Source: Bog-756 sp963704615
GTDB lineage: Bacteria > Actinomycetota > Acidimicrobiia > Acidimicrobiales > RAAP-2
DNA length: 64,000 bases
NCBI GenBank assembly: GCA_963704615.1
Contig: OY969923.1
Location: 2,790,001-2,854,000, forward strand
Reading direction: 5' to 3'
Part shown: positions 23,794 through 32,709 of the stretch, piece by piece
Layout of the letters: each line of letters starts with the position of its first letter
Numbering within the stretch: position 1 is the first letter of the stretch
Notes under the pieces: model-generated
Told to the model about the DNA's origin: nothing
Seen by the model: the letters and a program-made list of their open reading frames with translations, nothing else
Database searches by the model: none
Program-made: the position numbers and the translations under genes

Positions 23794-25818
23794 ATGATCC
23801 TCGAACACATCGACAGCCCCGCCGACCTGCGGTCCCTCACCCCCGAGGAACTGACCATCCTGTCGGGTGAAATCCGTGGGTTCATCGTCGATGCGGTGAC
23901 GGCCACAGGCGGCCACCTCGGCTCCAACCTGGGCGTGGTGGAACTCACGCTGGCCCTCCACCGAACCTTCGACTCCCCGAGGGACGTGCTCCTCTGGGAC
24001 ACCGGTCACCAAGCCTATGTACACAAGCTGGTGACGGGCAGACGAGAAGCATTCACCCATCTCCGTCAGGCCGACGGGCTCTCCGGCTATCCCAACCGCG
24101 CCGAATCGGAGCACGACTGGGTAGAGAACAGCCACGCCTCGACCATTCTGAGCTATGCACACGGACTGGCCAGTGCATTCGAACTCCAGGACAACGCCCG
24201 CCGGGTGGTGGCCGTGGTCGGTGATGGAGCCCTCACCGGGGGGATGGCCTACGAGGCCCTCAACAATCTGGGCCATTCGGGCAAGCGAGTGCTCATCGTC
24301 CTCAACGACAACGGCCGCTCCTACGCGCCCACCGTGTCCAGGCTGTCACTGAGCCTGACCCACCTGCGGCTCAATCCGGCCTACGTGCACGCCCGCCAGC
24401 GCATCCGCCACCTGATCCGCGAACTTCCCGGCGTTGGCGACCTGGCCTACTCCGGAGTGCACGGAGTGACCAGCGCTCTGCGCGAGGTTGTCACCCCCCA
24501 CACCTTCTTCGAAGCGCTCGGCATCAGGTACGCCGGACCCATCGACGGGCACGACATCGCCGGCGTGGAACTGGCACTGGCCAACGCCACGGAGTGGCCC
24601 GGCCCCATCGTGGTCCATGTGCTCACCCAGAAGGGGCGAGGCTACGCTCCGGCCGAAGAGGACGACGTCCAGCGGTTGCACGACGTGAAGGTCACAGCCG
24701 CAATCGTGGACCCGCTGGGGGACGGCGTCGTCCGCCCCAGTCTTGCCGGCAGCACCAACGGCTCGCACCCGCCGGGCGACATCGGCGATGGCAGCGACCT
24801 TCCGGTGACCACGTTCACCGACGCCTTCACCCGATCGCTGATTCGCCACGCCGACGCCGACCCACGCATCGTGGCTATCACCGCGGCGATGCCCGGACCC
24901 ACTGGGCTCCTCCCGTTCCAAGCCCGCTTTCCCGAGCGCTTCGTCGATGTGGGTATCGCCGAGCAGCACGCGGTCACCTCGGCGGCCGGAATGGCCATGG
25001 CCGGCATGCGGCCGGTGGTGGCTGTGTACTCGACATTCTTTTCCCGCGCCTTCGACCAGGCCAATCTCGACGTCGGTCTCCACGGACTGCCGGTGGTCAT
25101 GGTCCTCGACCGCGCTGGCATCACCGGTGACGACGGCCCCAGCCATCACGGTCTGTTGGATTTGGCCTTGGCTCTCGCCATCCCGGGAATGACCGTCTTC
25201 GCTCCATCGTCAGCGCCCGAGGTCGAGGTCATGCTGGCCCAGGCCCTCACGCTCGACGGCCCCTCGATCATCCGCTTTCCCAAGACTCCGGCGCCTCGGG
25301 TGGCCCCGGGAGCCATCGGTTCGGGTATGGACGCCCGCCGCACTCGGTTCGGCGATGGATCCGTCTGCATTCTGGCCATCGGCAAGATGCTGGAGGCGGC
25401 AGAATCGGCTGCCGACGCTCTCGTGACGGAGGGGTTGGACACCACGGTTTGGGACGTCCGCGTGGTTTCGGACCCCGATCCCGCCATGTTGGACGACGCT
25501 GCCCGCCACCGCGTGGTGATCACCGCCGAAGACGGCATCCGACAGGGCGGGGCCGGAATGTTCCTGGCCGATGCGCTCCGTGCCGCATCGTCACCGGGTG
25601 CAGCCCCACCGATCCTCTCGGTGGGAGCACCCCGGTCGTATATCGCCCAGGGCAAGCCCGATCACATCCTTGCTCACCTCGCACTCGACGGGCCCGGTCT
25701 GGCGCGCACCGCATTGGAGGCCATGAGGTCGCTGTCGGGCGAACTCGATGGTGAGGTAGTCAACCCACCGACGCCGTCGCTTCCGGGCCCGGCGACCACC
25801 CACGACGCACTTGATTGA
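23794..25818 (+). CDS. dxs: 1-deoxy-D-xylulose-5-phosphate synthase
   Basis: The 674-residue enzyme condenses pyruvate and glyceraldehyde-3-phosphate with thiamine diphosphate in the first step of the MEP isoprenoid pathway. GGHLGSNLGVVELTLALH and WDTGHQAYVHKLVTGR are standard DXS N-terminal motifs. VVGDGALTGGMAYEALNN through LIVLNDNGRSYAPTV is the ThDP/Mg site. The transketolase-like middle domain has FPERFVDVGIAEQHAVTSAAGMA, and the C-terminal domain has VVITAEDG. The canonical NDNEMSI is altered to NDNGRSY. ATG start at 23794. It is a single-gene unit ahead of fadD19. Confidence 0.96.
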   Translation: MILEHIDSPADLRSLTPEELTILSGEIRGFIVDAVTATGGHLGSNLGVVELTLALHRTFDSPRDVLLWDTGHQAYVHKLVTGRREAFTHLRQADGLSGYPNRAESEHDWVENSHASTILSYAHGLASAFELQDNARRVVAVVGDGALTGGMAYEALNNLGHSGKRVLIVLNDNGRSYAPTVSRLSLSLTHLRLNPAYVHARQRIRHLIRELPGVGDLAYSGVHGVTSALREVVTPHTFFEALGIRYAGPIDGHDIAGVELALANATEWPGPIVVHVLTQKGRGYAPAEEDDVQRLHDVKVTAAIVDPLGDGVVRPSLAGSTNGSHPPGDIGDGSDLPVTTFTDAFTRSLIRHADADPRIVAITAAMPGPTGLLPFQARFPERFVDVGIAEQHAVTSAAGMAMAGMRPVVAVYSTFFSRAFDQANLDVGLHGLPVVMVLDRAGITGDDGPSHHGLLDLALALAIPGMTVFAPSSAPEVEVMLAQALTLDGPSIIRFPKTPAPRVAPGAIGSGMDARRTRFGDGSVCILAIGKMLEAAESAADALVTEGLDTTVWDVRVVSDPDPAMLDDAARHRVVITAEDGIRQGGAGMFLADALRAASSPGAAPPILSVGAPRSYIAQGKPDHILAHLALDGPGLARTALEAMRSLSGELDGEVVNPPTPSLPGPATTHDALD

Positions 25819-25871
25819 ATCGATTCCGGCACAGCGTGCAGATCGCTTTCCCCGCTGTTTGCCGCCCGAAA

Positions 25872-25885
25872 CGAAACGTGTTCTA
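25872..25885. promoter_or_regulatory. KstR-type box upstream of fadD19-like gene (one mismatch)
   Basis: CGAAACGTGTTCTA fits the published mycobacterial KstR consensus TnnAACnnGTTnnA at every fixed position except the first (C for T). It lies 11 bases upstream of the ATG of the fadD19-like gene. The assignment depends on the gene context and on two similar sites downstream in the window. Confidence 0.5.
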
Positions 25886-25896
25886 CTAACTGCCCG

Positions 25897-27540
25897 ATGA
25901 CGTTCAACCTCGCTGATCTGTTCGAGGCGGCCGTGGACGCCTTCCCGGACCGGGAGTACCTGGTAGCGGCCGGTGAGCGTCGTACCTACGCCCAGATGGA
26001 GGAGCGAGCCAACCGGCTGGCCCATTTCCTCTCCGACCAGGGGGTCGGTCCCGGGGATCACGTCGGCATCTACTCCCTCAACAGCGTCGAGTGGGTGGAG
26101 ACGGCGTGGGCTGTCTTCAAGCTCCGCGCCGTGTGGATCAACATCAACTACCGCTACGTCAAAGACGAGCTCCGCTACCTGTTCACCAACGCCGATCTCG
26201 TGGCTCTGGTCCACCAGGCCGAATTCGCACCTCGGGTCGCCGAGCTCCTCCCCGAGCTACCCAGCCTCCGGTTGCTGGTCGGGATCGACGACGGTTCGGA
26301 CGAGACCCTGGCCGAGGGGACCGTTCCCTTCGAGGATGCGGTTCGCTCGGGTGGTCCCGAGAGGGATTTTGCCCCGCGATCCAACGACGACTACTACGTC
26401 CTCTACACGGGCGGGACCACGGGCCTGCCCAAAGGGGTCGTGTGGAGGCACGAGGACGTCTTCTATGCGTTGGGCGGAGGGGTGGAGCCCCACACCAACA
26501 TCCGGGTCCAGCGGCCCGAGGAGATGGTCGAGAGGGGTATGGCGGGGGCGGTCACTCTCTTACCCATCGCGCCTCTCATGCACGGAGCGACCCAGTGGTC
26601 GGTCATGGGTCAGAGTTTCGTCGGCAACCGGACCATCCTGGTCCCCAAATTCGATCCCCATACCGTGTGGCGCCTGGTGGAGAGTGAGAAGGTCAACTCG
26701 GTGATGATCACCGGCGATGCTATGGGAAAGCCCCTGATCGAGGCGTTGGACGAGCCCGGAGTTTCCTACGACCTCTCCTCGGTGCTGGCAGTCACATCAT
26801 CAGCGGCGCTGTTCTCCGCCCCGGTCAAAGACGAGTTCTTCAAGCACCTCCCTGACATCGTGATCGTCGATGCTGTTGGGTCCTCGGAATCGGGGAACAA
26901 CGGCATGGTCACCATCGGGAAGGGAGACACGGCCATGAAAAGCGGCCCGACCGTCTCGGTGCTCGGAAATACGGTCGTCTTCGACGAGGATCTCAACCCT
27001 GTCGTCCCCGGGTCGGGAGTGATCGGAAAGATCGCCCGAGCCGGCGATATCCCGGTGGGTTACTACAACGATCCGGAAAAGACGGCCGAGGTGTTCATCA
27101 CCGTCGACGGAACTCGGTACGTGATGCCTGGCGACTTCGCCACCGTCGAGGAGGACGGTTCGGTCACACTGCTCGGACGCGGTTCGGTATCTATCAACTC
27201 CGGAGGCGAGAAGATCTTCCCCGAGGAGGTCGAATCGGCGGTGCGATCCCATCCTGAGGTGTTCGATGCCATCGTGGTCGGGGCTCCCGACGACCGATGG
27301 GGTCAGAGGGTCGCGGCGATCATCCAGCCCCGAGCCGACAAGCACCCGAGTCTTGACGACATCCAGGTTCACTGCCGGGACGCCATCGCCGGTTACAAAG
27401 TGCCCCGTCAGCTGCATGTGGTGGACACCATCGTGCGTTCTCCGAGCGGCAAGCCCGACTACCGCTGGGCTGCCGAGATCGTGGCCGGTACGCCCGCGGA
27501 GACGGACAGCGGTGGCCTGCGGACAGCCTCGGGTCACTGA
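25897..27540 (+). CDS. fadD19: FadD19-like steroid side-chain acyl-CoA synthetase
   Basis: A 547-residue AMP-forming CoA ligase. The adenylation motif is YYVLYTGGTTGLPKGVVWRHED; further motifs are GSSESGNNG, GDFATVEEDGSVTLLGRGSVSINSGGEKIFPEEVE (A8 hinge) and the catalytic Lys near GKPDYRW. Its sequence follows mycobacterial FadD19 closely from memory: WININYRYVKDELRYLF, MRHED-type core, PVGYYNDPEKTAE, SINSGGEK. FadD19 activates C26 cholestenoic-type acids in cholesterol catabolism. That function is inferred here from similarity and from the igr-like operon 9 kb away. A KstR-type box lies just upstream. Confidence 0.85.
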   Translation: MTFNLADLFEAAVDAFPDREYLVAAGERRTYAQMEERANRLAHFLSDQGVGPGDHVGIYSLNSVEWVETAWAVFKLRAVWININYRYVKDELRYLFTNADLVALVHQAEFAPRVAELLPELPSLRLLVGIDDGSDETLAEGTVPFEDAVRSGGPERDFAPRSNDDYYVLYTGGTTGLPKGVVWRHEDVFYALGGGVEPHTNIRVQRPEEMVERGMAGAVTLLPIAPLMHGATQWSVMGQSFVGNRTILVPKFDPHTVWRLVESEKVNSVMITGDAMGKPLIEALDEPGVSYDLSSVLAVTSSAALFSAPVKDEFFKHLPDIVIVDAVGSSESGNNGMVTIGKGDTAMKSGPTVSVLGNTVVFDEDLNPVVPGSGVIGKIARAGDIPVGYYNDPEKTAEVFITVDGTRYVMPGDFATVEEDGSVTLLGRGSVSINSGGEKIFPEEVESAVRSHPEVFDAIVVGAPDDRWGQRVAAIIQPRADKHPSLDDIQVHCRDAIAGYKVPRQLHVVDTIVRSPSGKPDYRWAAEIVAGTPAETDSGGLRTASGH

Positions 27541-27578
27541 GTGAGCCGGACACCGGCCGCCAGGGGGACGCGACCGTC

Positions 27579-28211
27579 ATGCCCATCGAGCTGAGCGGGC
27601 TGGTCGCCCCACCGCACTGCGCGGTGCTCACCATGGAGATCCAGCGCGGAGTGGTTGGCGACCTGAGCTCCTTTCCCCAACTTGCCGCCGCGGCCGAACA
27701 GGTCGGTGTGATCCCCAACACCGCTCGAGTCCTGGCCGCGGCCCGGTCCGTCGGGATCCCCGTGGTGCACTGCACGGCCGAGTTCCGGGCCGATCGGGCC
27801 GGGACCACGGTCAACTGCCAGTTGGTGGCGGCCGTGCTGCGCAATCCCGATCATCTGCTGGAGGGGACAGCCGCGACCGAATTGGTCGAGGGGTTGGGCG
27901 CTGAACCCGGCGACATGGTCTGTCCCCGCTTCCACGGCGTGTCGCCGTTTACAGGCACCTCGCTGGACACCTGGTTGCGTAACCTCGGGGTGCGGACGGT
28001 CGTGGCGACCGGAGTCTCGGTCAACCTCGGCGTGCTCGGCCTGGCCATCGAAGCGGTCAACAACGGATATCAGGTGGTGGTCCCCCGCGACGCGGTGGCC
28101 GGCCTCCCCGCCGACTACGCCGACGCGGTGTTGGACAACACGTTCCCCCTCATCGCCACCGTCACCACGGTGAGCGACCTGATCGAGGCCTGGGCGACCC
28201 ACTCCACCTGA
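27579..28211 (+). CDS. Isochorismatase-fold hydrolase with altered catalytic triad
   Basis: A 210-residue alpha/beta protein of the isochorismatase/cysteine hydrolase superfamily. In canonical members the catalytic residues are Asp (in xxDxQ), Lys and Cys (in GVxTxxCV). Here the matching places read AVLTMEIQRGVVG (Glu for Asp), VCPRFHGVSPFTGTSLD (Arg near the Lys position) and VVATGVSVNLGVLGLAIEAV (Gly for Cys). PhzD-type isochorismatases also have Gly in place of Cys, but keep the Asp. The product could be a distinct enzyme or a non-catalytic fold member. It starts 38 bases after fadD19 on the same strand, so it may share that transcript. Confidence 0.78.
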   Translation: MPIELSGLVAPPHCAVLTMEIQRGVVGDLSSFPQLAAAAEQVGVIPNTARVLAAARSVGIPVVHCTAEFRADRAGTTVNCQLVAAVLRNPDHLLEGTAATELVEGLGAEPGDMVCPRFHGVSPFTGTSLDTWLRNLGVRTVVATGVSVNLGVLGLAIEAVNNGYQVVVPRDAVAGLPADYADAVLDNTFPLIATVTTVSDLIEAWATHST

Positions 28212-28463
28212 GGCCCTTGAAATCCTTCCGAGTTCTCGCCTGCCGCGGGCGGGGCGCGGGGGCGAAGGGCGAGGGGCGAGGGCCAATCACCTCACCCGGT
28301 GAACCCGCCCGACCTCGTTAGTTTAATTCGAAAAATGGCCCGGATTATCGACCACAGTCGATGGGATTGATAGTTCTACCCAGGTTGTCAACAGGCCACC
28401 ACCATCCGGCCGCCAGCCACTGGACGCGGATCAGCGACCGAATCCGAGCAGAGACCGTGTCGG

Positions 28464-29693
28464 TTAGAGGACCCGAGTGCCGTCCAACTGGATCATGGCG
28501 TTGGTCGGCAATTCCTCCACCGTTACCTCGGGGACGGGGAAGTTGAAGTCCTGATACTTGCGCTGAGCGGTCTGGCGGTAGCGGGTGGTGGAGTGGACGG
28601 GATCGGGATCGAACTGGGGGATGACCTTCGATCCGAAGACTTCGAGCATCTCGTGCACCTCGTCTTCCATGAAGGAATCCGAGGGGAGCCCAAAGACCAA
28701 TTGGTCGCAACCGACGGTCTGGTACTTGGCCACCTGCTCGGCCACCTCGTCGGGCTCGCCACAAAGCAGGTAGCCCCCTTCGATGAGAGCGTCCAACATT
28801 CCCTCGTCGCTGATCGTGTGGGGCCTCTCCGGCCACACCGGCACCCCCTCCTGATGGGGAATGGTGTCGTGGTAGTTGCACACCATCGAATAGAGGTATC
28901 CCCGGCCCCGGCGCAGCGCGACCTGACGCGCCTTCTTCCGGTCGCTCAAGCAGATGACCGCGTTGGTCATCATCACGTTGTCGTTCATGAACTGTCCGAG
29001 AGGCTCGGCGCAGTTGGCGATACCTTCCTTGTAGGCGTCGATCCGTCCCTGGAGGTTGTAGATGGGCTCGAAATTGAATGCGATGGCGCCGATCCCCAAT
29101 TCTCCGGCCTGAGTGAACGTTCCCGGGTTGCCGCACCCCACCCAGATGGGTGGGTGGCCCTGACCCCGGTAAGGCTTGGGCAGGACGTTGTGCGGATAGG
29201 GCACGGTGAAGCTCTCGCCTTCGTACATGTAGTCCTTCTGCTCCCACATGCGGGGGATCTCTCGGATGACCTCGTTCCACTCCGCCTTGGTGGAGTTCTT
29301 GTCGAGAATGTTGAAAGCGGCGATCTCGTGACTACCCGCCCCGCGCCCCGTCCCCCATTCGAATCGGCCCTCGAAGACGTGATCGAGCATGGACACTCGT
29401 TCGGCGCAGCGAACGGGGTGGTTGACCCGGGGGGAGATGTTCATGATGCCGGTGCCCACGTGGATGCGATCGGTGGCGTGAGCCAGATACCCCATGACCA
29501 CCTCGGGCGCCGACATGTGGCTGTATTCGGTCAGCGTGTGGTGCTCCCCCACCCAGGCGTACTTCCAGTTGTACTTGTCAGCCTCGATGACATAGGCAAT
29601 CTCCCGCATGAGCATCTCGTGCTCGCAGGCCGGGTCGTGAGCCGCCTGGCCGGGCAGGTAGCCGTTGAGAAAGACTCCGAATTCCATCGCCAT
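28464..29693 (-). CDS. Luciferase-like (LLM) flavin-dependent oxidoreductase
   Basis: The 409-residue TIM-barrel flavoprotein starts at ATG 29693 with a good GGAGAGGAG site; longer in-frame starts lack one. It has WVGEHHTLTEYSHMSAPEVVMGYLA, VGTGIMNISPRVNHPVRCAERVSMLDHVFEGRFEWGTGRGAG and HPPIWVGCGNPGTFTQAGELG, which belong to the bacterial luciferase / F420-dependent reductase superfamily. Substrate and cofactor (FMN or F420) cannot be told from sequence. It is divergent from the fadD17-like gene, and a perfect KstR-type box lies between them, which suggests a role in steroid or lipid breakdown. Confidence 0.85.
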   Translation of the reverse strand: MAMEFGVFLNGYLPGQAAHDPACEHEMLMREIAYVIEADKYNWKYAWVGEHHTLTEYSHMSAPEVVMGYLAHATDRIHVGTGIMNISPRVNHPVRCAERVSMLDHVFEGRFEWGTGRGAGSHEIAAFNILDKNSTKAEWNEVIREIPRMWEQKDYMYEGESFTVPYPHNVLPKPYRGQGHPPIWVGCGNPGTFTQAGELGIGAIAFNFEPIYNLQGRIDAYKEGIANCAEPLGQFMNDNVMMTNAVICLSDRKKARQVALRRGRGYLYSMVCNYHDTIPHQEGVPVWPERPHTISDEGMLDALIEGGYLLCGEPDEVAEQVAKYQTVGCDQLVFGLPSDSFMEDEVHEMLEVFGSKVIPQFDPDPVHSTTRYRQTAQRKYQDFNFPVPEVTVEELPTNAMIQLDGTRVL

Positions 29694-29763
29694 GGGCTCC
29701 TCTCCCTGCGCAACTGACTCCGCACTGGCGCCGGATGTCACGGTACACGGTGGTTTGATAAAT

Positions 29764-29777
29764 TGCAACGCGTTCCA
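29764..29777. promoter_or_regulatory. Perfect KstR-type box between LLM oxidoreductase and fadD17-like gene
   Basis: TGCAACGCGTTCCA fits the KstR consensus TnnAACnnGTTnnA at all eight fixed positions. It lies in a 148-base divergent intergenic region, 71 bases from the oxidoreductase start and 65 bases from the ligase start, where a repressor could control both. About one such match is expected by chance in 64 kb, so its position is the main support. Confidence 0.55.
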
Positions 29778-29841
29778 TATTTGTGCCTGATACATCGCCA
29801 CAGAGTCGTCAGGCGCCTACTGTCAGTCAACTGGCAAAGGG

Positions 29842-31515
29842 GTGAAAACGCTGACCATCGACGAGCTGATCCGACAGCGCGCGGGCGACGAGCGGGTCGG
29901 GCTGGCCTGTGCCGACCGGACCTGGACCCATGATCAGGTAGTAGCGGCCCAGGCCCAAAGGGCCGCCGTCCTGGCGTCGCTCAGGCGCCCAGGGCCATTG
30001 CACGTCGCCCTTCTCCTCGACAACATCCCCGAATTCGTATTCTGGATGGGAGGGGCAGCGCTGGCCGGAGCGGTGTTGGTCGGTGGCAATCCCACCCATC
30101 GTGGGGAGGAGCTGGCCCGCGACCTCTCGCATACGGAATGCCAGTTGCTGATCACCAATGCGACCTATCGAGGACTTGTCGAGGGCTACGACCTCGGGCC
30201 GAGCTTGCCCGCAGAGCGGATCCTGGTGATCGACGACCCTTCTGGTGATCTGCCTCTGGAATCAGCAACTCCATACGGAACCCTTCTGGCCGGCGCCGCC
30301 GGGGCACCGCTACCCGACCAGAGCCAGACAAATGTGACCGACGAGACCCTCGGGTACCTACTGTTCACTTCTGGCACATCCGGGGCCCCAAAGGCCTGTC
30401 TGTGCAGCCAGGGGCGTCTGGCCCGCATCGGCTCGGCCGTGGCCGAGATGTTCGCGCTCACTCCCGAGGACGTCTGCTACGTGGCCATGCCCCTCTTCCA
30501 TTCCAATGCCCTGATGACGGCGTGGGCGCCGGCGCTGTCCGCCGGGGCGACACTGGCGCTGCGCGAGCGGTTCACTGCCTCCGGGTTTTTGACGGACGTG
30601 CGGCGATTCGGAGCCACCTACTTCAACTATGTGGGGAAGCCGCTCTCCTACATACTGGATACGCCGGAACTACCGGACGACAGCGACAATCCCCTGCGCC
30701 GGGTCTTCGGGAACGAGGCCGCTGCCGCCGATGTGGCCCGGTTCGCCGAGCGCTTCGGTTGCACCGTGCAGGATGCCTACGGATCCACAGAGGGAGGGGT
30801 AGCGGTGCAGCGCACACCGGATACTCCCCGTGGGGCGCTGGGCCGTGCCGGGCCGGGAACGCTGATCATCAATCCCGAGACCGGTGACGAGTGCCCACGG
30901 GCCCGTTTCACGACGGAGGGACGCCTCATCAACGCCGAAGAGGCCATCGGCGAGTTGGTCAGCCAGACAGGGGGGGCAGGGTTCGAGGGCTACTGGCGGA
31001 ACTCCGAGGCGGAGGCATCCAGGCTGCACAAGGGGTGGTATTGGACCGGCGATTTGGCCTACCGGGACGAAAACGACTTCTTCTACTTCGGTGGGCGCGA
31101 CTACGACTGGCTGCGGGTAGACGGGGAGAACTTCGCGGCCGCACCAGTCGAGGAGGTGCTCCAAAGGCACCCCGACGTGCTGCTGGCTTCGGTCTACGCC
31201 GTACCCGACACCACGGTTGGCGACCAGGTGATGGCCACACTGCTGCTCCACGAGGACTCCGCGTTCGACCCCGAGGGATTTGCGGAGTTCCTGGCCGGAG
31301 AGCCGGACCTCGGGACAAAGTGGGCGCCCAAGTTCATCCGCATCAATGATCAACTTCCCGTGACCGCCACCACCAAGGTGCTCAAGCGTGTCCTCCGTGC
31401 CGAGGCCTGGCGATGCGCCGAGCCGGTGTGGTGGCGGGTCGACAAGGATGCCCCCTACTGCCGACTGCTCCCCGAGGAGGTCGAGGTCCTGGACCTTGCC
31501 GTCGCCCAGCGCTGA
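29842..31515 (+). CDS. fadD17: FadD17-like acyl-CoA synthetase
   Basis: A 557-residue AMP-dependent CoA ligase. Its motifs are LLFTSGTSGAPKACLCSQGRL (P-loop-like), MPLFHSNALMTAW, VQDAYGSTEGG, WYWTGDLAYRDENDFFYFGGRDYDWLRVDGENFAAAPVEEVL and the C-terminal Lys region LPVTATTKVLKRVL. The diverged GENFAAAPVEE and TSGAPKAC resemble the mycobacterial FadD17 branch, thought to activate steroid side-chain acids, although I cannot exclude another very-long-chain ligase. The start is GTG at 29842; the purine run AAAGGG directly abuts it, too close for normal ribosome spacing. Confidence 0.78.
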   Translation: MKTLTIDELIRQRAGDERVGLACADRTWTHDQVVAAQAQRAAVLASLRRPGPLHVALLLDNIPEFVFWMGGAALAGAVLVGGNPTHRGEELARDLSHTECQLLITNATYRGLVEGYDLGPSLPAERILVIDDPSGDLPLESATPYGTLLAGAAGAPLPDQSQTNVTDETLGYLLFTSGTSGAPKACLCSQGRLARIGSAVAEMFALTPEDVCYVAMPLFHSNALMTAWAPALSAGATLALRERFTASGFLTDVRRFGATYFNYVGKPLSYILDTPELPDDSDNPLRRVFGNEAAAADVARFAERFGCTVQDAYGSTEGGVAVQRTPDTPRGALGRAGPGTLIINPETGDECPRARFTTEGRLINAEEAIGELVSQTGGAGFEGYWRNSEAEASRLHKGWYWTGDLAYRDENDFFYFGGRDYDWLRVDGENFAAAPVEEVLQRHPDVLLASVYAVPDTTVGDQVMATLLLHEDSAFDPEGFAEFLAGEPDLGTKWAPKFIRINDQLPVTATTKVLKRVLRAEAWRCAEPVWWRVDKDAPYCRLLPEEVEVLDLAVAQR

Positions 31516-31826
31516 CCCGAGGCTGGAAGCCAACAAGGGAATCCGCTCGCTGATCCGCTGCCGTGCCACCTGGCGGCCCCTCATCACATTGGAACGATCA
31601 ACAACTCGGCATCTCTGCGGGCACACTCCTCGTTGTGTCGTCCCAAACACCCGATGCGCGTTACACCATGTGCCGTCCTCACGGACTGTCGTGCAAGACG
31701 ACTCTTTCGACACTGACAAAGTCTGTGTAACGAAGACAAAGGTGGGACCGACGTCCATTCCGTGTTGGGTATCGGGAACGCGAAGCCGCGTACCACCCAG
31801 GGACCAACCGACCTACGCTGCGCCCG
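31516..31826. other. Intergenic stretch before ECF sigma gene
   Basis: 311 bases separate the fadD17-like stop from the sigma-factor start. The region must contain the sigma promoter. GGGAAC at 31774-31779 resembles the -35 element of ECF promoters, which are often autoregulated, but no matching -10 element stands at the expected distance. I see no gene, hairpin or repeat. Confidence 0.35.
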
Positions 31827-32420
31827 ATGGAGACCGACGAGGAACTCCTCACGCGGTTACGGGCGGGCGACGAAGGGGCATTCGTGATCCTTGTCAGTCG
31901 CTACAACGGCTCCCTGTTGAGATTGGCGCGCTCCTACGTACCGAGCGATGCGGTCGCCGAGGAGGCCGTGCAGGACACCTGGATGGGTGTCGTCCGTGGC
32001 GTGGATCGTTTCGAAGGCCGCTCGTCCTTCAAGACCTGGCTGTTCCGCATCCTGGTCAACCGCGCCCGTACGGCCGGGGTGCGCGAGCCCCGTAACCTTC
32101 CCCTGGCCGACAGCGAACTGGCTGTCGATCCGTCACGATTCGATGGAAATGGGGCGTGGGCCCAGCCACTCGAAGCGTGGTCTGACACCGACAACAGACT
32201 GGTGGCCGCCACATGGACCCAGTGCCTGAGCGATGCCCTGGAAGAGCTCCCTCCGAGGCAACGGGAGATCGTGATCATGCGAGATGTGGAAGGTCTCCCC
32301 GGCGCCGACGTGTGCGACGTCCTCGGCGTCAGCGAGGGGAACCAACGTGTCCTGCTGCACCGCGGCCGTAGCCGCCTGCGCTCGAAGCTGGAGGCTCAGC
32401 TCGCGGTGAGGGGTCGTTGA
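31827..32420 (+). CDS. ECF-type RNA polymerase sigma factor
   Basis: A 197-residue sigma-70 family protein with regions 2 and 4 only. Region 2 (about residues 25-95) has LARSYVPSDAVAEEAVQDTWMGVVRGVDRFEGRSSFKTWLFRILVNRA. Region 4 (about 130-185) has CLSDALEELPPRQREIVIMRDVEGLPGADVCDVLGVSEGNQRVLLHRGRSRLR. The gene is followed directly by a zinc-finger anti-sigma gene, the standard pairing for ECF factors. Its targets are unknown; the position next to the ltp2 operon makes lipid or envelope stress a reasonable guess, no more. Confidence 0.93.
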   Translation: METDEELLTRLRAGDEGAFVILVSRYNGSLLRLARSYVPSDAVAEEAVQDTWMGVVRGVDRFEGRSSFKTWLFRILVNRARTAGVREPRNLPLADSELAVDPSRFDGNGAWAQPLEAWSDTDNRLVAATWTQCLSDALEELPPRQREIVIMRDVEGLPGADVCDVLGVSEGNQRVLLHRGRSRLRSKLEAQLAVRGR

Positions 32421-32422
32421 TC

Positions 32423-32692
32423 ATGTTGCTGCGACGGAAACACGATCTGGTCTGCCAAGAGGTCGTCGAGCTTGTGACCGACTACCTCGAGGGCGCGCTC
32501 ACCCGGTCGGACCGCCGGCGCTTCGAGTCCCATCTGCGCAACTGCCCGAACTGCACCAACTATCTAGAGCAGATGCGGGCCACCATCAGGGCCACCGGGG
32601 CACTCCACCAGGACGATTTGACCCCTGAAGTCCGCCAGGAGTTCACCGAGCTGTTTCGCAACTGGCGCCACCAGGACGAGAACGGCGAGTGA
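32423..32692 (+). CDS. Zinc-finger (ZAS/zf-HC2) anti-sigma factor
   Basis: An 89-residue soluble protein with Cys in DLVCQEVVELVTDYLEGAL, then HLRNCPNC in the HxxxCxxC pattern of the ZAS anti-sigma domain. Redox or zinc loss usually releases the sigma factor. No membrane helix follows, unlike many RsiW/RseA types. I chose the ATG at 32423, preceded by GAGGGG; an overlapping TTG at 32417 would add two residues. The stop codon lies inside the hairpin shared with ltp2. Confidence 0.9.
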   Translation: MLLRRKHDLVCQEVVELVTDYLEGALTRSDRRRFESHLRNCPNCTNYLEQMRATIRATGALHQDDLTPEVRQEFTELFRNWRHQDENGE

Positions 32693-32709
32693 CGGCTGCG
32701 TCAGCCGTC
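32691..32709. terminator. Bidirectional hairpin overlapping two stop codons
   Basis: GACGGCTG (32691-32698) pairs with CAGCCGTC (32702-32709) around the loop CGT. The stop codon of the anti-sigma gene (32690-32692) and that of the opposing ltp2 gene (32701-32703) both fall within or at the edge of the structure, which presumably ends both transcripts. Confidence 0.65.

Noticed and set aside
24346..25149. 267-codon minus-strand frame opposite dxs
   Set aside because: Fully antisense to the well-conserved dxs; no family features.
31774..31779. ECF-type -35 element (GGGAAC) for autoregulation of the sigma gene
   Set aside because: No matching -10 element stands at the normal spacing, so the similarity may be chance.
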